32,040 bases of DNA. It comes from Clostridia bacterium (lineage in GTDB: Bacteria; Bacillota; Clostridia; Christensenellales; CAG-314). A model generated the notes under the pieces. That model ran no database searches, had not been told where the DNA came from, and worked only from the letters and a program-made list of their open reading frames with translations. A program made the position numbers and the translations under genes. The stretch lies in NCBI GenBank assembly GCA_028703495.1, contig JAQVMT010000014.1, forward strand, positions 1-32,040. Reading direction: 5' to 3'. Below, in pieces: positions 1-7,912 of the stretch (the first letter of the stretch is position 1; the number at the start of each line of letters is the position of its first letter).

Positions 1-9
1 AAGGCAACA

Positions 10-56
10 AATCTGTTCTCCTTCGTTCCGCTACGCTCCACTTCGGAGAACAGATT
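10..56. repeat. 12-bp perfect inverted repeat (hairpin)
   Basis: AATCTGTTCTCC (10-21) and its exact reverse complement (45-56) enclose a 23-nt loop. No T-tract follows, so it is not a textbook intrinsic terminator. It could be the terminator of a gene to the left of the window or a remnant of a small dispersed repeat; the loop is itself rich in CTTCG/CTACG motifs. Confidence 0.6.
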
Positions 57-778
57 CAACTCTCTAACTTAACAACAATTTCAGATTTAGGGTGTTTTCC
101 GACTGAACATTTCTTGACAATTCCAGACATACGGAGAGTTTTCCAACATATATTCGCTTGTGTGTATATTTATTTGATTCAATTAGGGGGTTGCATTTTC
201 ATATGCAATCCCTTTCTTGATACATAAAATCTATCGGAAAAACTATTAATGCAACATAGAATAAGTATTTGACGATAATTATGAGCGGAGCATACAAGAC
301 TGCAATTATACTAATCTCGAAAAAAAAGCCGAATTTCGGTTGAAAAAACACAAATCAACACCTATTTTAAAGCTTATGTAACGATTGAACCGTAGAATAA
401 AAAAACACAATATAAGAGATTGCTCGCATACTCATACTAAGCTAACCTGCTTCAATTACAAATGTTCCGTCGGTGCCTGTTAGAATTATTGTTACCTAAA
501 ATGCTCGCATAGGGTGGTGCTAAGGGCTACGCTTTTGTAAGCTCATTCTAAGTAATGCCTTACTAAAACATTTTGGCGAGTGGATTAGTATCAATTCAAA
601 AATATTGCTTGCCGAATTCTCGATGCCGAAGCTAGTTTGAATTTACAACTCATTTTTCGATAATCAGAGTTATTCGGTCGCAAACAGTTATGATGGAAAA
701 AGGGGGTGCCATCGTTTTACGGTGAATTAAGTCTATGTTAAGCAAGCCTCGAATTGTGTATCTCGGGGGGTGCAACAA
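57..778. other. long intergenic region, no gene seen
   Basis: No convincing coding sequence is seen on either strand in about 720 bp; all frames are broken. The visible structure is a stem-loop at 187-212 (GGGGTTGCAT-type arm against ATGCAATCCC, 6-nt loop, then CTTTCTT), which may be a weak terminator. A short motif, TGCTCGCATA, occurs twice about 81 bp apart (421 and 502). The stretch may be decayed coding DNA, but no family is recognisable. Confidence 0.5.
637..664 (+). promoter_or_regulatory. possible SigA promoter for the methyltransferase gene
   Basis: TTGAAT (637-642), a 16-bp spacer and GATAAT (659-664). The match to consensus is moderate and the leader to the start codon would be over 100 nt, so this is tentative. 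Confidence 0.3.
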
Positions 779-1525
779 ATGAAAGAATACACGCAAATAA
801 ATGCTAAGACCATTGATTCATGGAATAAAAATGGCTGGACTTGGGGAGTGCCGATTACTCACGAGCAGTTTTTGCAAGCACAAAAGGGTGATTGGCGCGT
901 TTTGCTTACGCCCGTTAAATTTGTTCCCGAAAATTGGTTTGGGCAGATAAGAGGAAAGAGTATTTTGGGCTTGGCTTGCGGAGGCGGACAGCAAATGCCG
1001 CTGTTTAGTGCGGCAGGCGCGAGTTGCACTGTGTTGGATTTAAGCGACAGTCAGCTCGAAAGCGAGAGAAGAGTAGCGGAGAGGGAAGGATACGGCATAG
1101 ATATCGTCAAGGCGGATATGACCGAAAGGTTGCCTTTTGCCGACGGGTGCTTTGATTTAATTTTTCACCCGGTATCCAACTGTTACGTGGAAGAGGTCGA
1201 GCCTATTTGGAGGGAGTGTTTTCGCGTCTTGAAAAGTGGTGGAAGGCTGATGGCGGGTTTCGATATGCCATACATTTTCTCGCTTGGTGACGATAACGAG
1301 TTCGAGTACAGGTTGCCGTTCAATCCTCTTAAGGACAAAGGCTTGTTTGATATGCTCCATAAAAATAACGACGGCGTGCAATTTTCGCATACCTTGGAGG
1401 AGAATATCGGAGGACAGCTTAAGGCGGGCTTTAGGCTTGTTGACATATACCAGGATTGCGACGGGGAGTCGAAGCTTAATGAGTTGAATGTTCCGTCGTT
1501 TATTGCCACGCTTGCCGTGAAATAA
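779..1525 (+). CDS. class I SAM-dependent methyltransferase, small-molecule type
   Basis: Predicted to transfer a methyl group from S-adenosylmethionine to an unidentified substrate in the cytoplasm. The 248-residue product has the Rossmann-fold signature: motif I I-L-G-L-A-C-G-G-G at about 62-70, an acidic residue ending strand 2 (V-L-D-L-S, D87), the D-x-x-x-L-P-F-x-D-x-x-F-D segment at about 113-126, and the post-motif L-K-S-G-G-R-L near 151-157. These are typical of UbiE/BioC-like Methyltransf_11 proteins. The start is set at the ATG at 779, because the G-rich ribosome binding site GGGGGGTG lies 7 nt upstream and overlaps an alternative in-frame GTG at 770. It is monocistronic, followed by about 250 bp before the next gene. 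The substrate cannot be told from sequence. Confidence 0.88.
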   Translation: MKEYTQINAKTIDSWNKNGWTWGVPITHEQFLQAQKGDWRVLLTPVKFVPENWFGQIRGKSILGLACGGGQQMPLFSAAGASCTVLDLSDSQLESERRVAEREGYGIDIVKADMTERLPFADGCFDLIFHPVSNCYVEEVEPIWRECFRVLKSGGRLMAGFDMPYIFSLGDDNEFEYRLPFNPLKDKGLFDMLHKNNDGVQFSHTLEENIGGQLKAGFRLVDIYQDCDGESKLNELNVPSFIATLAVK

Positions 1526-1658
1526 TCACGATGATAAATAATTTGCGATTAAAAAAGGTCGAAACGGCTACATTTATCGGGTTGTGTCGTAATTATTGAG
1601 TTATATGCGGGTAATTTTGGAATTGTGATAAAAAACGGAGCGTTCACAAAGAATTGCC

Positions 1659-1687
1659 TTGCAATCGGCGCGATGATGTGGTATAAT
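1659..1687 (+). promoter_or_regulatory. SigA-type promoter of the B-repeat lipoprotein
   Basis: TTGCAA (1659-1664), exactly 17 bp, then a perfect TATAAT (1682-1687). Transcription should start near 1694, giving a leader of about 88 nt that contains the hairpin at 1708-1758. Confidence 0.8.
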
Positions 1688-1707
1688 AAATAGAGAAAGA
1701 GGGACTG

Positions 1708-1758
1708 TCGGACCGAATGAATTTTGCTGAGCAAATTCGGTTGGCGTATAAAGTCCGA
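1708..1758 (+). promoter_or_regulatory. structured 5' leader hairpin
   Basis: Nested inverted repeats lie between the promoter and the start codon: TCGG (1708-1711) with CCGA (1755-1758), ACCGAAT (1712-1718) with ATTCGGT (1735-1741), and an apical TTTGC-TGA-GCAAA loop. There is no T-run, so it is more likely an mRNA-stabilising or regulatory leader than a terminator. Confidence 0.45.
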
Positions 1759-1781
1759 TAGAAAATAGCGGTGTTACGAAT

Positions 1782-3047
1782 ATGAAGAAATACATGAATA
1801 AAATAGCTATATTAGTAATTTTGATTTTGTGTGCGTGTGTGTTATGTGCCTGCACGGAGAATGCCGCAACGAGTATTGACATTAGCTGTTCCGAGGGTGG
1901 CACGGTCGAGCTTGCCCGTTATTATAATATAATGGGTAACAGTGTCATCGGGCTTACCGCGGTACCGACGGAGGGATATACTTTTGTATGTTGGTTTGTT
2001 AACGGAGAGTTTTTCGGTGACGAAATCGAGGTTTCTTTTGTATCCGAGAAGAAGGATTATGTGATATATGCCGTATTCAATAAAATTCTGGATTATGAGT
2101 TCCAATTGAAGGTAGGCTCTACCCCCGGGGGAAGCGTGAACAATGTCGGCGGAATGTACAAGGAAGGTACCGTTGTGGAATTAGTTGCAACGGCTACTAA
2201 CGGTTACAGGTTTGTAGGCTGGTACACTTCGGGTACGCACTCTCTTTTGAGCGAGGAAACAAGCTATTCGTGTACTACCTTATTTTGTGAAACGCGAATT
2301 ACCGCTGTATTCATCCAAGCCGATCTGTTTTATGTGGATATTTGCGCTACAGAGGGTGGCTTTGTCGACGAGCTTTTGGAGAACGGATTCAAAGAGGGAG
2401 CGACCATCAAAATTACTGCCTACGCGGAGAAGGGTTACAAGTTTATCGGGTGGTACATCGATGGAGTGCTTATCGATTATAATGTAAATTTGGAGTACAC
2501 GGTTGTAAATCACGATGTAAGGATTGTTGCTAAGTTTGTACTCGATGATGGGGTCGTATATACCTTTGATGTGGATTGCACTGACGGAGGAACCGCAAAC
2601 ATTGCTCACGAGGAATATACTGTGGGGCAGAAGGTTGTTCTTGTTGCACAGCCTGCCGACGATTATGTCTTTATCGGTTGGTACGAAAACGGGCAGGAGC
2701 TTAGCGTGGAATACGAATTCACCTATGTTATGCAGGCTAGAAACACTGTAATAAACTGTGTATTCGGCGTTCCGGAGGAGTCGTATCGCATGGTTTCGGT
2801 CAGAATGATTACCGATTGGGAGGAGAGCGATCGCGGTGGCAAGGTTTCGTTTACAGACGAGAGCTTTGCGATAGGAGATAAAGTGGTCGTAGAAGCTCAA
2901 GCCTACGATGGATACTATTTCATTGGTTGGTACTTGGGCGGCATAAGGTTTATTCGATCGAGCCGTTACGAGTTCACGATGAATGACAAGGATATAGAGC
3001 TGTTTGCAGTATTTGTATCCGAGAACAGCGTTCACAAGTATAATTAA
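1782..3047 (+). CDS. surface lipoprotein with five InlB-type B repeats
   Basis: A 421-residue exported lipoprotein. Residues 1-24 form a signal peptide with a lipobox L-C-A-C (Cys24), so the mature protein should be lipid-anchored on the outer face of the membrane. The rest is five tandem modules of about 70-80 residues (starting near 31, 105, 182, 254 and 331). Each has the pattern GG-x-V ... G-x-x-V-x-L-x-A ... G-Y-x-F-x-G-W-Y/F ... V-x-A-x-F characteristic of the Listeria-Bacteroides repeat / divergent InlB B-repeat families (beta-grasp-like). Such repeats usually act as spacers or binding modules in adhesins; here no enzymatic or LRR domain accompanies them, so function is unknown. It has its own strong promoter. 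A downstream ATG at 1794 is a possible alternative start. The next gene begins 5 nt after the stop and may be co-transcribed. Confidence 0.85.
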   Translation: MKKYMNKIAILVILILCACVLCACTENAATSIDISCSEGGTVELARYYNIMGNSVIGLTAVPTEGYTFVCWFVNGEFFGDEIEVSFVSEKKDYVIYAVFNKILDYEFQLKVGSTPGGSVNNVGGMYKEGTVVELVATATNGYRFVGWYTSGTHSLLSEETSYSCTTLFCETRITAVFIQADLFYVDICATEGGFVDELLENGFKEGATIKITAYAEKGYKFIGWYIDGVLIDYNVNLEYTVVNHDVRIVAKFVLDDGVVYTFDVDCTDGGTANIAHEEYTVGQKVVLVAQPADDYVFIGWYENGQELSVEYEFTYVMQARNTVINCVFGVPEESYRMVSVRMITDWEESDRGGKVSFTDESFAIGDKVVVEAQAYDGYYFIGWYLGGIRFIRSSRYEFTMNDKDIELFAVFVSENSVHKYN

Positions 3048-3052
3048 CCGAT

Positions 3053-3763
3053 ATGAAAGTTTTTGCGATTAGCGATTTGCATCTGTCAACCGCGGCGGAG
3101 AAGCCGATGGATATTTTCGGGCCCGTTTGGGAAAATCATTTCGAAAAAATCCGCGACGATTGGCAATCCAAAGTCACAGAGGATGACATTGTTTTGATGC
3201 CGGGGGATTTTTCCTGGGCGATGACCTTGGAAGATGCGCGTCGGGATTTTGATATGTTTTCCGAGCTTAAGGGGCATAAGATTATTCTTAAGGGCAACCA
3301 CGATTACTGGTGGAATACGCTCAAGCAGGTTAGAAATATGTTACCCCAAGGGTTTTATGCTTTGCAAAACGATGCGCTTAAATTCGGCAATACAATTATC
3401 TGCGGAACGCGTGGCTGGCAGATTACAGAGTCGGGTTCGGATGCGCACGACGTGAAGATATACAAAAGAGAGGTCGAACGTCTTAAGCTGTCTTTGAATG
3501 CAATGAAGGTATTGCGTAACGAGGGAGACAGGGTTATCGGGATTATGCATTATCCGCCGTTTAATGCTTGGCACGAGCAGTCGGAGTTTATCAAAATGTT
3601 CATTCAATACAATGTCGATACGGTGGTTTACGGGCATCTGCACGGTAAGGAGTCGAGGGCGGATAAGTATATAGATAAGTTCAATATGAGGTTTTATTTG
3701 GTGAGTACTGACATTTTATGCCACACTCTGCGGGAAATACCTTCAAAAGACGAGCGAAAGTGA
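3053..3763 (+). CDS. calcineurin-like metallophosphoesterase
   Basis: A 236-residue cytoplasmic metal-dependent phosphohydrolase. All the metallophosphoesterase motifs are present in order: D8-L-H10, G51-D52, G81-N-H-D84, H166 and G194-H-L-H197, so a dinuclear metal centre is expected. The closest group by feel is the short predicted-phosphohydrolase family (COG1768); the substrate is unknown. The start is 5 nt after the lipoprotein stop with no clear ribosome binding site, suggesting translational coupling. The last codons (I-P-S-K-D-E-R-K-stop) are duplicated with a 69-bp period immediately downstream, so the stop codon recurs at 3830-3832. Confidence 0.9.
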   Translation: MKVFAISDLHLSTAAEKPMDIFGPVWENHFEKIRDDWQSKVTEDDIVLMPGDFSWAMTLEDARRDFDMFSELKGHKIILKGNHDYWWNTLKQVRNMLPQGFYALQNDALKFGNTIICGTRGWQITESGSDAHDVKIYKREVERLKLSLNAMKVLRNEGDRVIGIMHYPPFNAWHEQSEFIKMFIQYNVDTVVYGHLHGKESRADKYIDKFNMRFYLVSTDILCHTLREIPSKDERK

Positions 3764-3886
3764 GATTGCATTGCGGTTACGGACATTCTTGACAGGCTTC
3801 GGGGAATACCTTCAAAAGACGAGCGAAAGTGAGATTGCATTGCGGTTATGGACATTCTTGACTGGCTCGGGGAACACCGACGAAGG
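3731..3886 (+). repeat. 69-bp tandem repeat echoing the 3' end of the metallophosphoesterase gene
   Basis: Unit 1 runs about 3731-3799 and covers the last 10 sense codons and the TGA of the gene; unit 2 is about 3800-3868 and nearly identical; a third, degraded start is at about 3869-3886. The period is a multiple of three, so unit 2 re-encodes G-I-P-S-K-D-E-R-K-stop in the original frame, and no other stop falls between the two TGA codons. The rest of the gap to 4036 holds nothing else recognisable. Confidence 0.85.
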
Positions 3887-4036
3887 TATAAGAGGATTGT
3901 AAACAGATAGAGTCTTGCAGGAATGGCTGACATGCACGTTCTTCGATAGCCGCTTGAAGCGATATCGGGAGTACGTACTGTTTTCAAGTCTGCGTATTCT
4001 GCATTAGTAGGAGGGATTGATTAAATAGGTAAGGGA

Positions 4037-5314
4037 ATGCAAAAGGATAAAAGCAAGGATAAGTCGGAATATAAAGCAAGATTGCCGCTTAAGCTGATCA
4101 ATCCGTGGGGAGCGTTCATCGCGTGGAAGCCTAAGCTGCTTAAATGCGGAATAAAGGTTGATAAAGAGGGTTTCGAGAAGTTGAAGCCTCCTTTTGTGTT
4201 GCTTATTAATCACAGCTGTGTGGAGAATTACAAAATCGCCTCCACTCTGATGTTACCCAATGCTCTAACTTATCTGATACCCAATACCGATTACGCCCTA
4301 AACGGGGATGTCGCAAACGTTATGGGAATGATACCCAAAAAGTGTTGCTATCCCGATATGAAGGTTGTTCAAAATGTGTTCGAGCTTGTGGACAAGGGTG
4401 CGGTTTTCGCGCTATTTCCCGAGGAATTGCCCAGTGTGGACGGCAGGACGGGTTTTATTACGCCGGCGGTGGCAAAGCTTGTTAAGGAGCTAGGTTTGCC
4501 CGTGGCTTATATGAAAATCGACGGGGCGTATCTATTTAAGCCCTTCTATGCGGATACGCACAGAAAATGCACAATCAAGGTCAAGCTCGGCAATCTGTTT
4601 ACTGCCGAGGAAGCGAAGGAGTTGCCCGTCACAAAGATTTACGCTTCGATCGTCGAAACGATGAGGTACGACGACTACCAATATCAGCGCGACAATAAAA
4701 TCGTCGTGGAAACCCGAACACTGCTTAACGGTGCGGAAAATATTCTTTTCAGATGTCCGCTCTGCAAGGCGGAGTATTCCATTACCGCGCAGGGTAACAA
4801 GCTTTGCTGCGCAAACTGCAACAATATTTGGACAATGGGCAGACACGGTGTTATAATCTCCGAAAGCAAGGGAAGTATGCTTAATATCCCGATTTGGAAC
4901 GAGTATCAGAAAAAAGTCCTTGAAGTTCAAATGAAGGAAGGGACGTACTCCGTAACGGGAACATGTTCGGTTTCCGTGCTTGACGGACATAGATTTGTTT
5001 CGGTGGGAACGGCGACCTTTAAGCACACCAGAACGGCATTGATGATTGCCGGTAACCTTAACGGTGCGAACAGCATCGTCTTCAGAAATTCTCAAATGCA
5101 CGGAATCAGAGTCAGCCCCGAGGGTTGGATCGAGGTGTCGGAAGCAGATAAGACCTACCGCATTGCCTTCGAGATAAAGCAAACCGCCGCAAAAATCGCA
5201 CTTGCTTCGGCGGTTATCAACGGACTCTACACCGAAGCGAGAATGAAACGCCAGCTTGAGAGCAATAAACGATTCGATTTTAGATATAACAGAAAGAAAA
5301 ATCCTGATTTATAA
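4037..5314 (+). CDS. PlsC-like acyltransferase with C-terminal zinc ribbon
   Basis: A 425-residue protein. Residues about 45-215 resemble the 1-acylglycerol-3-phosphate acyltransferase fold: an N-H motif in L-L-I-N58-H59-S-C-V-E-N64, a middle segment with I-P-N-T-D-Y, F-P-E-E at 128-131 in place of F-P-E-G, and P-V-A-Y near 155-158. The catalytic H-x4-D is H-x4-N here. C-terminal to this is a C-P-L-C (240-243) and C-A-N-C (258-261) zinc ribbon, then a beta-rich tail of about 160 residues of unknown fold. The likely role is in phospholipid or lipid acylation at the membrane, if active. A good AGGAGG lies at 4009-4014, about 22 nt before the ATG, too far for a normal start. An upstream in-frame stop rules out extension, so the start at 4037 is accepted with a weak local GGTAAGGG. 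Confidence 0.7.
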   Translation: MQKDKSKDKSEYKARLPLKLINPWGAFIAWKPKLLKCGIKVDKEGFEKLKPPFVLLINHSCVENYKIASTLMLPNALTYLIPNTDYALNGDVANVMGMIPKKCCYPDMKVVQNVFELVDKGAVFALFPEELPSVDGRTGFITPAVAKLVKELGLPVAYMKIDGAYLFKPFYADTHRKCTIKVKLGNLFTAEEAKELPVTKIYASIVETMRYDDYQYQRDNKIVVETRTLLNGAENILFRCPLCKAEYSITAQGNKLCCANCNNIWTMGRHGVIISESKGSMLNIPIWNEYQKKVLEVQMKEGTYSVTGTCSVSVLDGHRFVSVGTATFKHTRTALMIAGNLNGANSIVFRNSQMHGIRVSPEGWIEVSEADKTYRIAFEIKQTAAKIALASAVINGLYTEARMKRQLESNKRFDFRYNRKKNPDL

Positions 5315-5513
5315 TCTCGCATTGAGCAGAGGGTTTGCAGTATTACGTCTGATAGATGAAGCAAGCGGTGCAAAAGCATAGGATTTTCATCAATGTTTAA
5401 CTATATAAGTGTTAAAGTTTGTTTGCCGCTTGGAAATAAGCCGATTAATTTCTAAGGTTTGTTTGAAGCTTGGAATTGTTTCGACATGTACACTAGTCGG
5501 GCAGGGGAGAAAG
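5315..5513. other. intergenic spacer with a short 40-bp-period repeat
   Basis: No gene. GTTTGTTTG followed by a GCTTGGAA block occurs twice, starting at 5417 and 5457 (period 40 bp). There is no terminator with a T-tract after the acyltransferase gene that I can see. Confidence 0.4.
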
Positions 5514-5658
5514 CTTGAAAGGTATAGCGGCACATTTTCGGACTGCGTTGAATACTCGCGCTAAGTTACGTATGTTTTTGTACTCTCACTTCGGTGAAGG
5601 TGATACCGAAGGTCAGCCCGATGCGCGATATTTTTAAAGTAATTTTTGTGAATGGAGG
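5514..5658 (+). promoter_or_regulatory. dispersed leader element, copy A (RBS-terminated long hairpin)
   Basis: A 145-bp element collinear with a second copy at 30615-30758. Shared blocks sit at matching offsets: CTTGAAAG (offset 0), TATAGCGGCACA (9), GACTGCGT (27), CGCGCTAAGT (43), ACGTA (54), and the right end ATTTTTGTGA followed by GGAGG. Left and right arms can pair imperfectly into a long hairpin (for example GGUAUAGCG with CGCGAUAUU). An internal hairpin with arms ACCTTCGGTATC-like is specific to this copy. It ends in the GGAGG that serves the M18 aminopeptidase gene 15 nt further on, so it is part of that mRNA leader or of its promoter region. Confidence 0.6.
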
Positions 5659-5673
5659 ACAATGTAATACAAA

Positions 5674-6957
5674 ATGGCAAAAAACACTGTGAAAAATTTA
5701 TGTAGCTTTTTGGAAAATTCGTACAGCTGCTACCAGGCTACTGCTAACGTGATCGAATTTCTTAAAGATGAGGGCTTTGTGGAGCTTAACGAGCGGGAGG
5801 ACTGGAGCTTGCAATCGGGCAAGGGCTATTTTGTATGCAAGGACGGCTCCGCGCTTATTGCGTTTAAAATCGGCGGAGAGCATTACGCATACAATATAAT
5901 CGCCTCTCACAGTGATTCGCCTTGCTTAAAGCTGAAATATAATCCCGAAATAAAGTCCGAAAACGTAGAGAAGCTCAATATAGAGGTTTACGGCGGACTT
6001 TTACTGTATTCATTTTTGGACAGAAAGCTTGCAATTGCCGGTAGAAAAGTGATGTGCAATAAGGAAAGCGGCGAAATAAAAAGCGCGCTTTACAAATACA
6101 AGGGAAGCGTGGTCGTTCCGAGTCTTGCAATTCATATGAATAGAGATGCAAACAAGGGATTCACACTTAATCCTCAAACGAATATGCTTCCTCTGTTTGC
6201 AGATGGCGAGAAGAAATTTGCAGATGAGCTTAATAAATGCGAAAACGGCTTTGCTGTCAGCGATTACGATCTGTTTGTATGCTGTGACGATAAACCATTT
6301 GTTTCAGGTGATTGCTTTACCGCTCCCCGAATAGACAATCTGTCGAGTGTTTATTGCGGCGTGACGGCTTTGGCGGAGGCGCAGCCTAAGGCTATCGCTA
6401 TGGCTGTGAGCTTCGACAATGAGGAGGTTGGCAGTCGCACTAAACAGGGCGCGGGCGGCAGATTTTTGCGCGACACCCTTCAAAGGATTAACGTCGCGTT
6501 GGGAAAGAGCGAAACGGATTTTCAGAAGGCTCTTGCAGACAGCTTTTTCGTGAGTGCGGACAACGCACACGCCGCGCACCCCAACTATCCGGATAAAAGC
6601 GACTTGACCAATAAGGTTTTGATGAACAAGGGCGTGGTAATCAAGCACCACGCAAACCAAAATTACACAACCGACGCCGTCAGCGCAGCCGTGATTAAAT
6701 CAATTTACGACAAAGTCGGCGTAATGCATCAGGACTTCTTTATGCGGTCGGATTTGCCGTGCGGCGGCACGCTGGGTGCGATCGGCAGCTCGCAATTAAG
6801 TATTCGAAGCGTGGACATCGGACTTGCGCAGCTCGCCATGCATTCCTCGATGGAAACGGCGGGAATTCATGACGTGGACGAGATGATAAAAGGCGACAAA
6901 GCCTTTTTCGAGTGCGTCATAACCTCAAACGCTTTTGATTCGCTTACGGTGAAGTAG
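5674..6957 (+). CDS. apeB: M18 family aspartyl/aminoacyl aminopeptidase
   Basis: A 427-residue cytosolic di-zinc aminopeptidase that removes N-terminal, often acidic, residues from peptides. Family M18 signatures are all visible: S-H79-S-D81-S-P-C-L-K, A-I-H154-M, the I-D221-N-L-S-S motif, F-D-N-E250-E251-V-G-S-R-T-K-Q-G-A (metal bridging and general base), S-A-D296-N-A-H-A-A-H-P, and A-M-H390-S-S-M-E near the C-terminus. Length and motif spacing are normal for the family. The ATG at 5674 is the first in-frame start after a stop at 5665; GGAGG (5654-5658) is 15 nt upstream, an unusually long spacing. It is followed after 7 nt by the sirtuin gene, probably in one operon. Confidence 0.93.
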   Translation: MAKNTVKNLCSFLENSYSCYQATANVIEFLKDEGFVELNEREDWSLQSGKGYFVCKDGSALIAFKIGGEHYAYNIIASHSDSPCLKLKYNPEIKSENVEKLNIEVYGGLLLYSFLDRKLAIAGRKVMCNKESGEIKSALYKYKGSVVVPSLAIHMNRDANKGFTLNPQTNMLPLFADGEKKFADELNKCENGFAVSDYDLFVCCDDKPFVSGDCFTAPRIDNLSSVYCGVTALAEAQPKAIAMAVSFDNEEVGSRTKQGAGGRFLRDTLQRINVALGKSETDFQKALADSFFVSADNAHAAHPNYPDKSDLTNKVLMNKGVVIKHHANQNYTTDAVSAAVIKSIYDKVGVMHQDFFMRSDLPCGGTLGAIGSSQLSIRSVDIGLAQLAMHSSMETAGIHDVDEMIKGDKAFFECVITSNAFDSLTVK

Positions 6958-6964
6958 GCTAAAA

Positions 6965-7687
6965 ATGGATGAAATATCGAGATTTGCGGAACTATTGGAT
7001 AAATGTAACAACGTCGTATTCTTCGGCGGGGCGGGAGTAAGTACCGAGAGCGGAATTCCCGACTTTAGGAGCGTGGACGGGCTGTACAATATGAAGTACA
7101 AGTATCCGCCCGAAACCATACTTTCGCACACGTTTTTCATGCATAAAACCGATGAATTTTACGATTTTTACAGAAACAAAATGCTGTTTCTCGATGCCGA
7201 GCCGAACGCCTGTCATTACGTGCTGGCAAGGTTGGAAAAAGAGAGCAAGCTTAAAGCGGTCGTCACTCAAAATATCGACGGGTTGCACCAAAAGGCGGGT
7301 AGCTCCAACGTTTTTGAGTTGCACGGCAGTGTTTTGCGAAATCATTGTATGAAGTGCGGCAGGTTTTACGGAGTGGAAAAAATTGTAAACAGCAAGGGCG
7401 TTCCGCGGTGCGATGATTGCGACGGAATAGTCAAACCCGACGTTGTTCTTTACGAGGAAGCACTTGACAACGATTGTATCAAGGGCGCGGTAAATGCCAT
7501 TTCAAAGGCGGAAATGCTGATTATCGGCGGAACGAGCCTGACCGTTTATCCCGCCTCGTCGCTCGTTTACTACTTCAAAGGTAAGCATTTGGTCTTGATT
7601 AACAAATCCGCCACCTCAAGCGACGCCAACGCCGACTTGGTTATAAGAGAAAGCATAGGTAAGGTGTTTGCATCGATTTACCATTAA
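6965..7687 (+). CDS. cobB: Sir2-family NAD-dependent protein deacylase
   Basis: A 240-residue sirtuin that uses NAD+ to remove acyl groups from lysines, a cytoplasmic regulator of metabolic enzymes in bacteria. Visible motifs are G22-A-G-V-S-T-E-S-G-I-P-D-F-R (NAD binding), T-Q-N-I-D (101-105), the catalytic H120 in E-L-H-G-S, four zinc cysteines C128/C131/C149/C152, and G-G-T-S-L-T-V-Y-P-A. The desuccinylase-type A/Y-x-x-R pair of class III sirtuins is not evident, so plain deacetylase is more likely. The start lies 7 nt after the aminopeptidase stop, so it is probably co-transcribed. The last seven codons (F-A-S-I-Y-H-stop) are echoed 75 bp downstream as F-A-L-I-Y-R-stop. Confidence 0.93.
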   Translation: MDEISRFAELLDKCNNVVFFGGAGVSTESGIPDFRSVDGLYNMKYKYPPETILSHTFFMHKTDEFYDFYRNKMLFLDAEPNACHYVLARLEKESKLKAVVTQNIDGLHQKAGSSNVFELHGSVLRNHCMKCGRFYGVEKIVNSKGVPRCDDCDGIVKPDVVLYEEALDNDCIKGAVNAISKAEMLIIGGTSLTVYPASSLVYYFKGKHLVLINKSATSSDANADLVIRESIGKVFASIYH

Positions 7688-7880
7688 GCTCTTGCATTGC
7701 AGTAAAACACGCGAAAACTTAAGACGAAACCAGCCATTGTATTTGCATTAATTTATCGTTAAACTCTTGCAAGGCTGCTTCACATACAAAAATGCACACG
7801 AAGCGATCCACTGTTATTTTGCATTGCAATTCGTATTTTGGCACTTATATACAATCAATGCTTGCATATATCGCATAAAG
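7665..7880 (+). repeat. 75-bp tandem repeat echoing the sirtuin gene 3' end
   Basis: Unit 1 begins at about 7665 inside the gene; unit 2 begins at about 7740; a much decayed third begins near 7816 (76 bp later). TTTGCATCGATTTACC in unit 1 corresponds to TTTGCATTAATTTATC in unit 2, and both are followed by an in-frame TAA and a CTCTTGCA block. Divergence is about one base in five in the best-preserved half, so it is an old duplication. Confidence 0.7.
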
Positions 7881-7882
7881 TT

Positions 7883-7911
7883 AAAGCTTTGCCTTGATTC
7901 TGCAAAGCTTT
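7883..7911. terminator. bidirectional terminator-like hairpin between convergent genes
   Basis: AAAGCTTTGC (7883-7892) pairs perfectly with GCAAAGCTTT (7902-7911) around a 9-nt loop. It sits between the sirtuin (+) and the YjbR-like gene (-), one base beyond the stop of the latter. T-rich stretches flank it only weakly, so termination strength is uncertain. Confidence 0.6.
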
Positions 7912-7912
7912 C

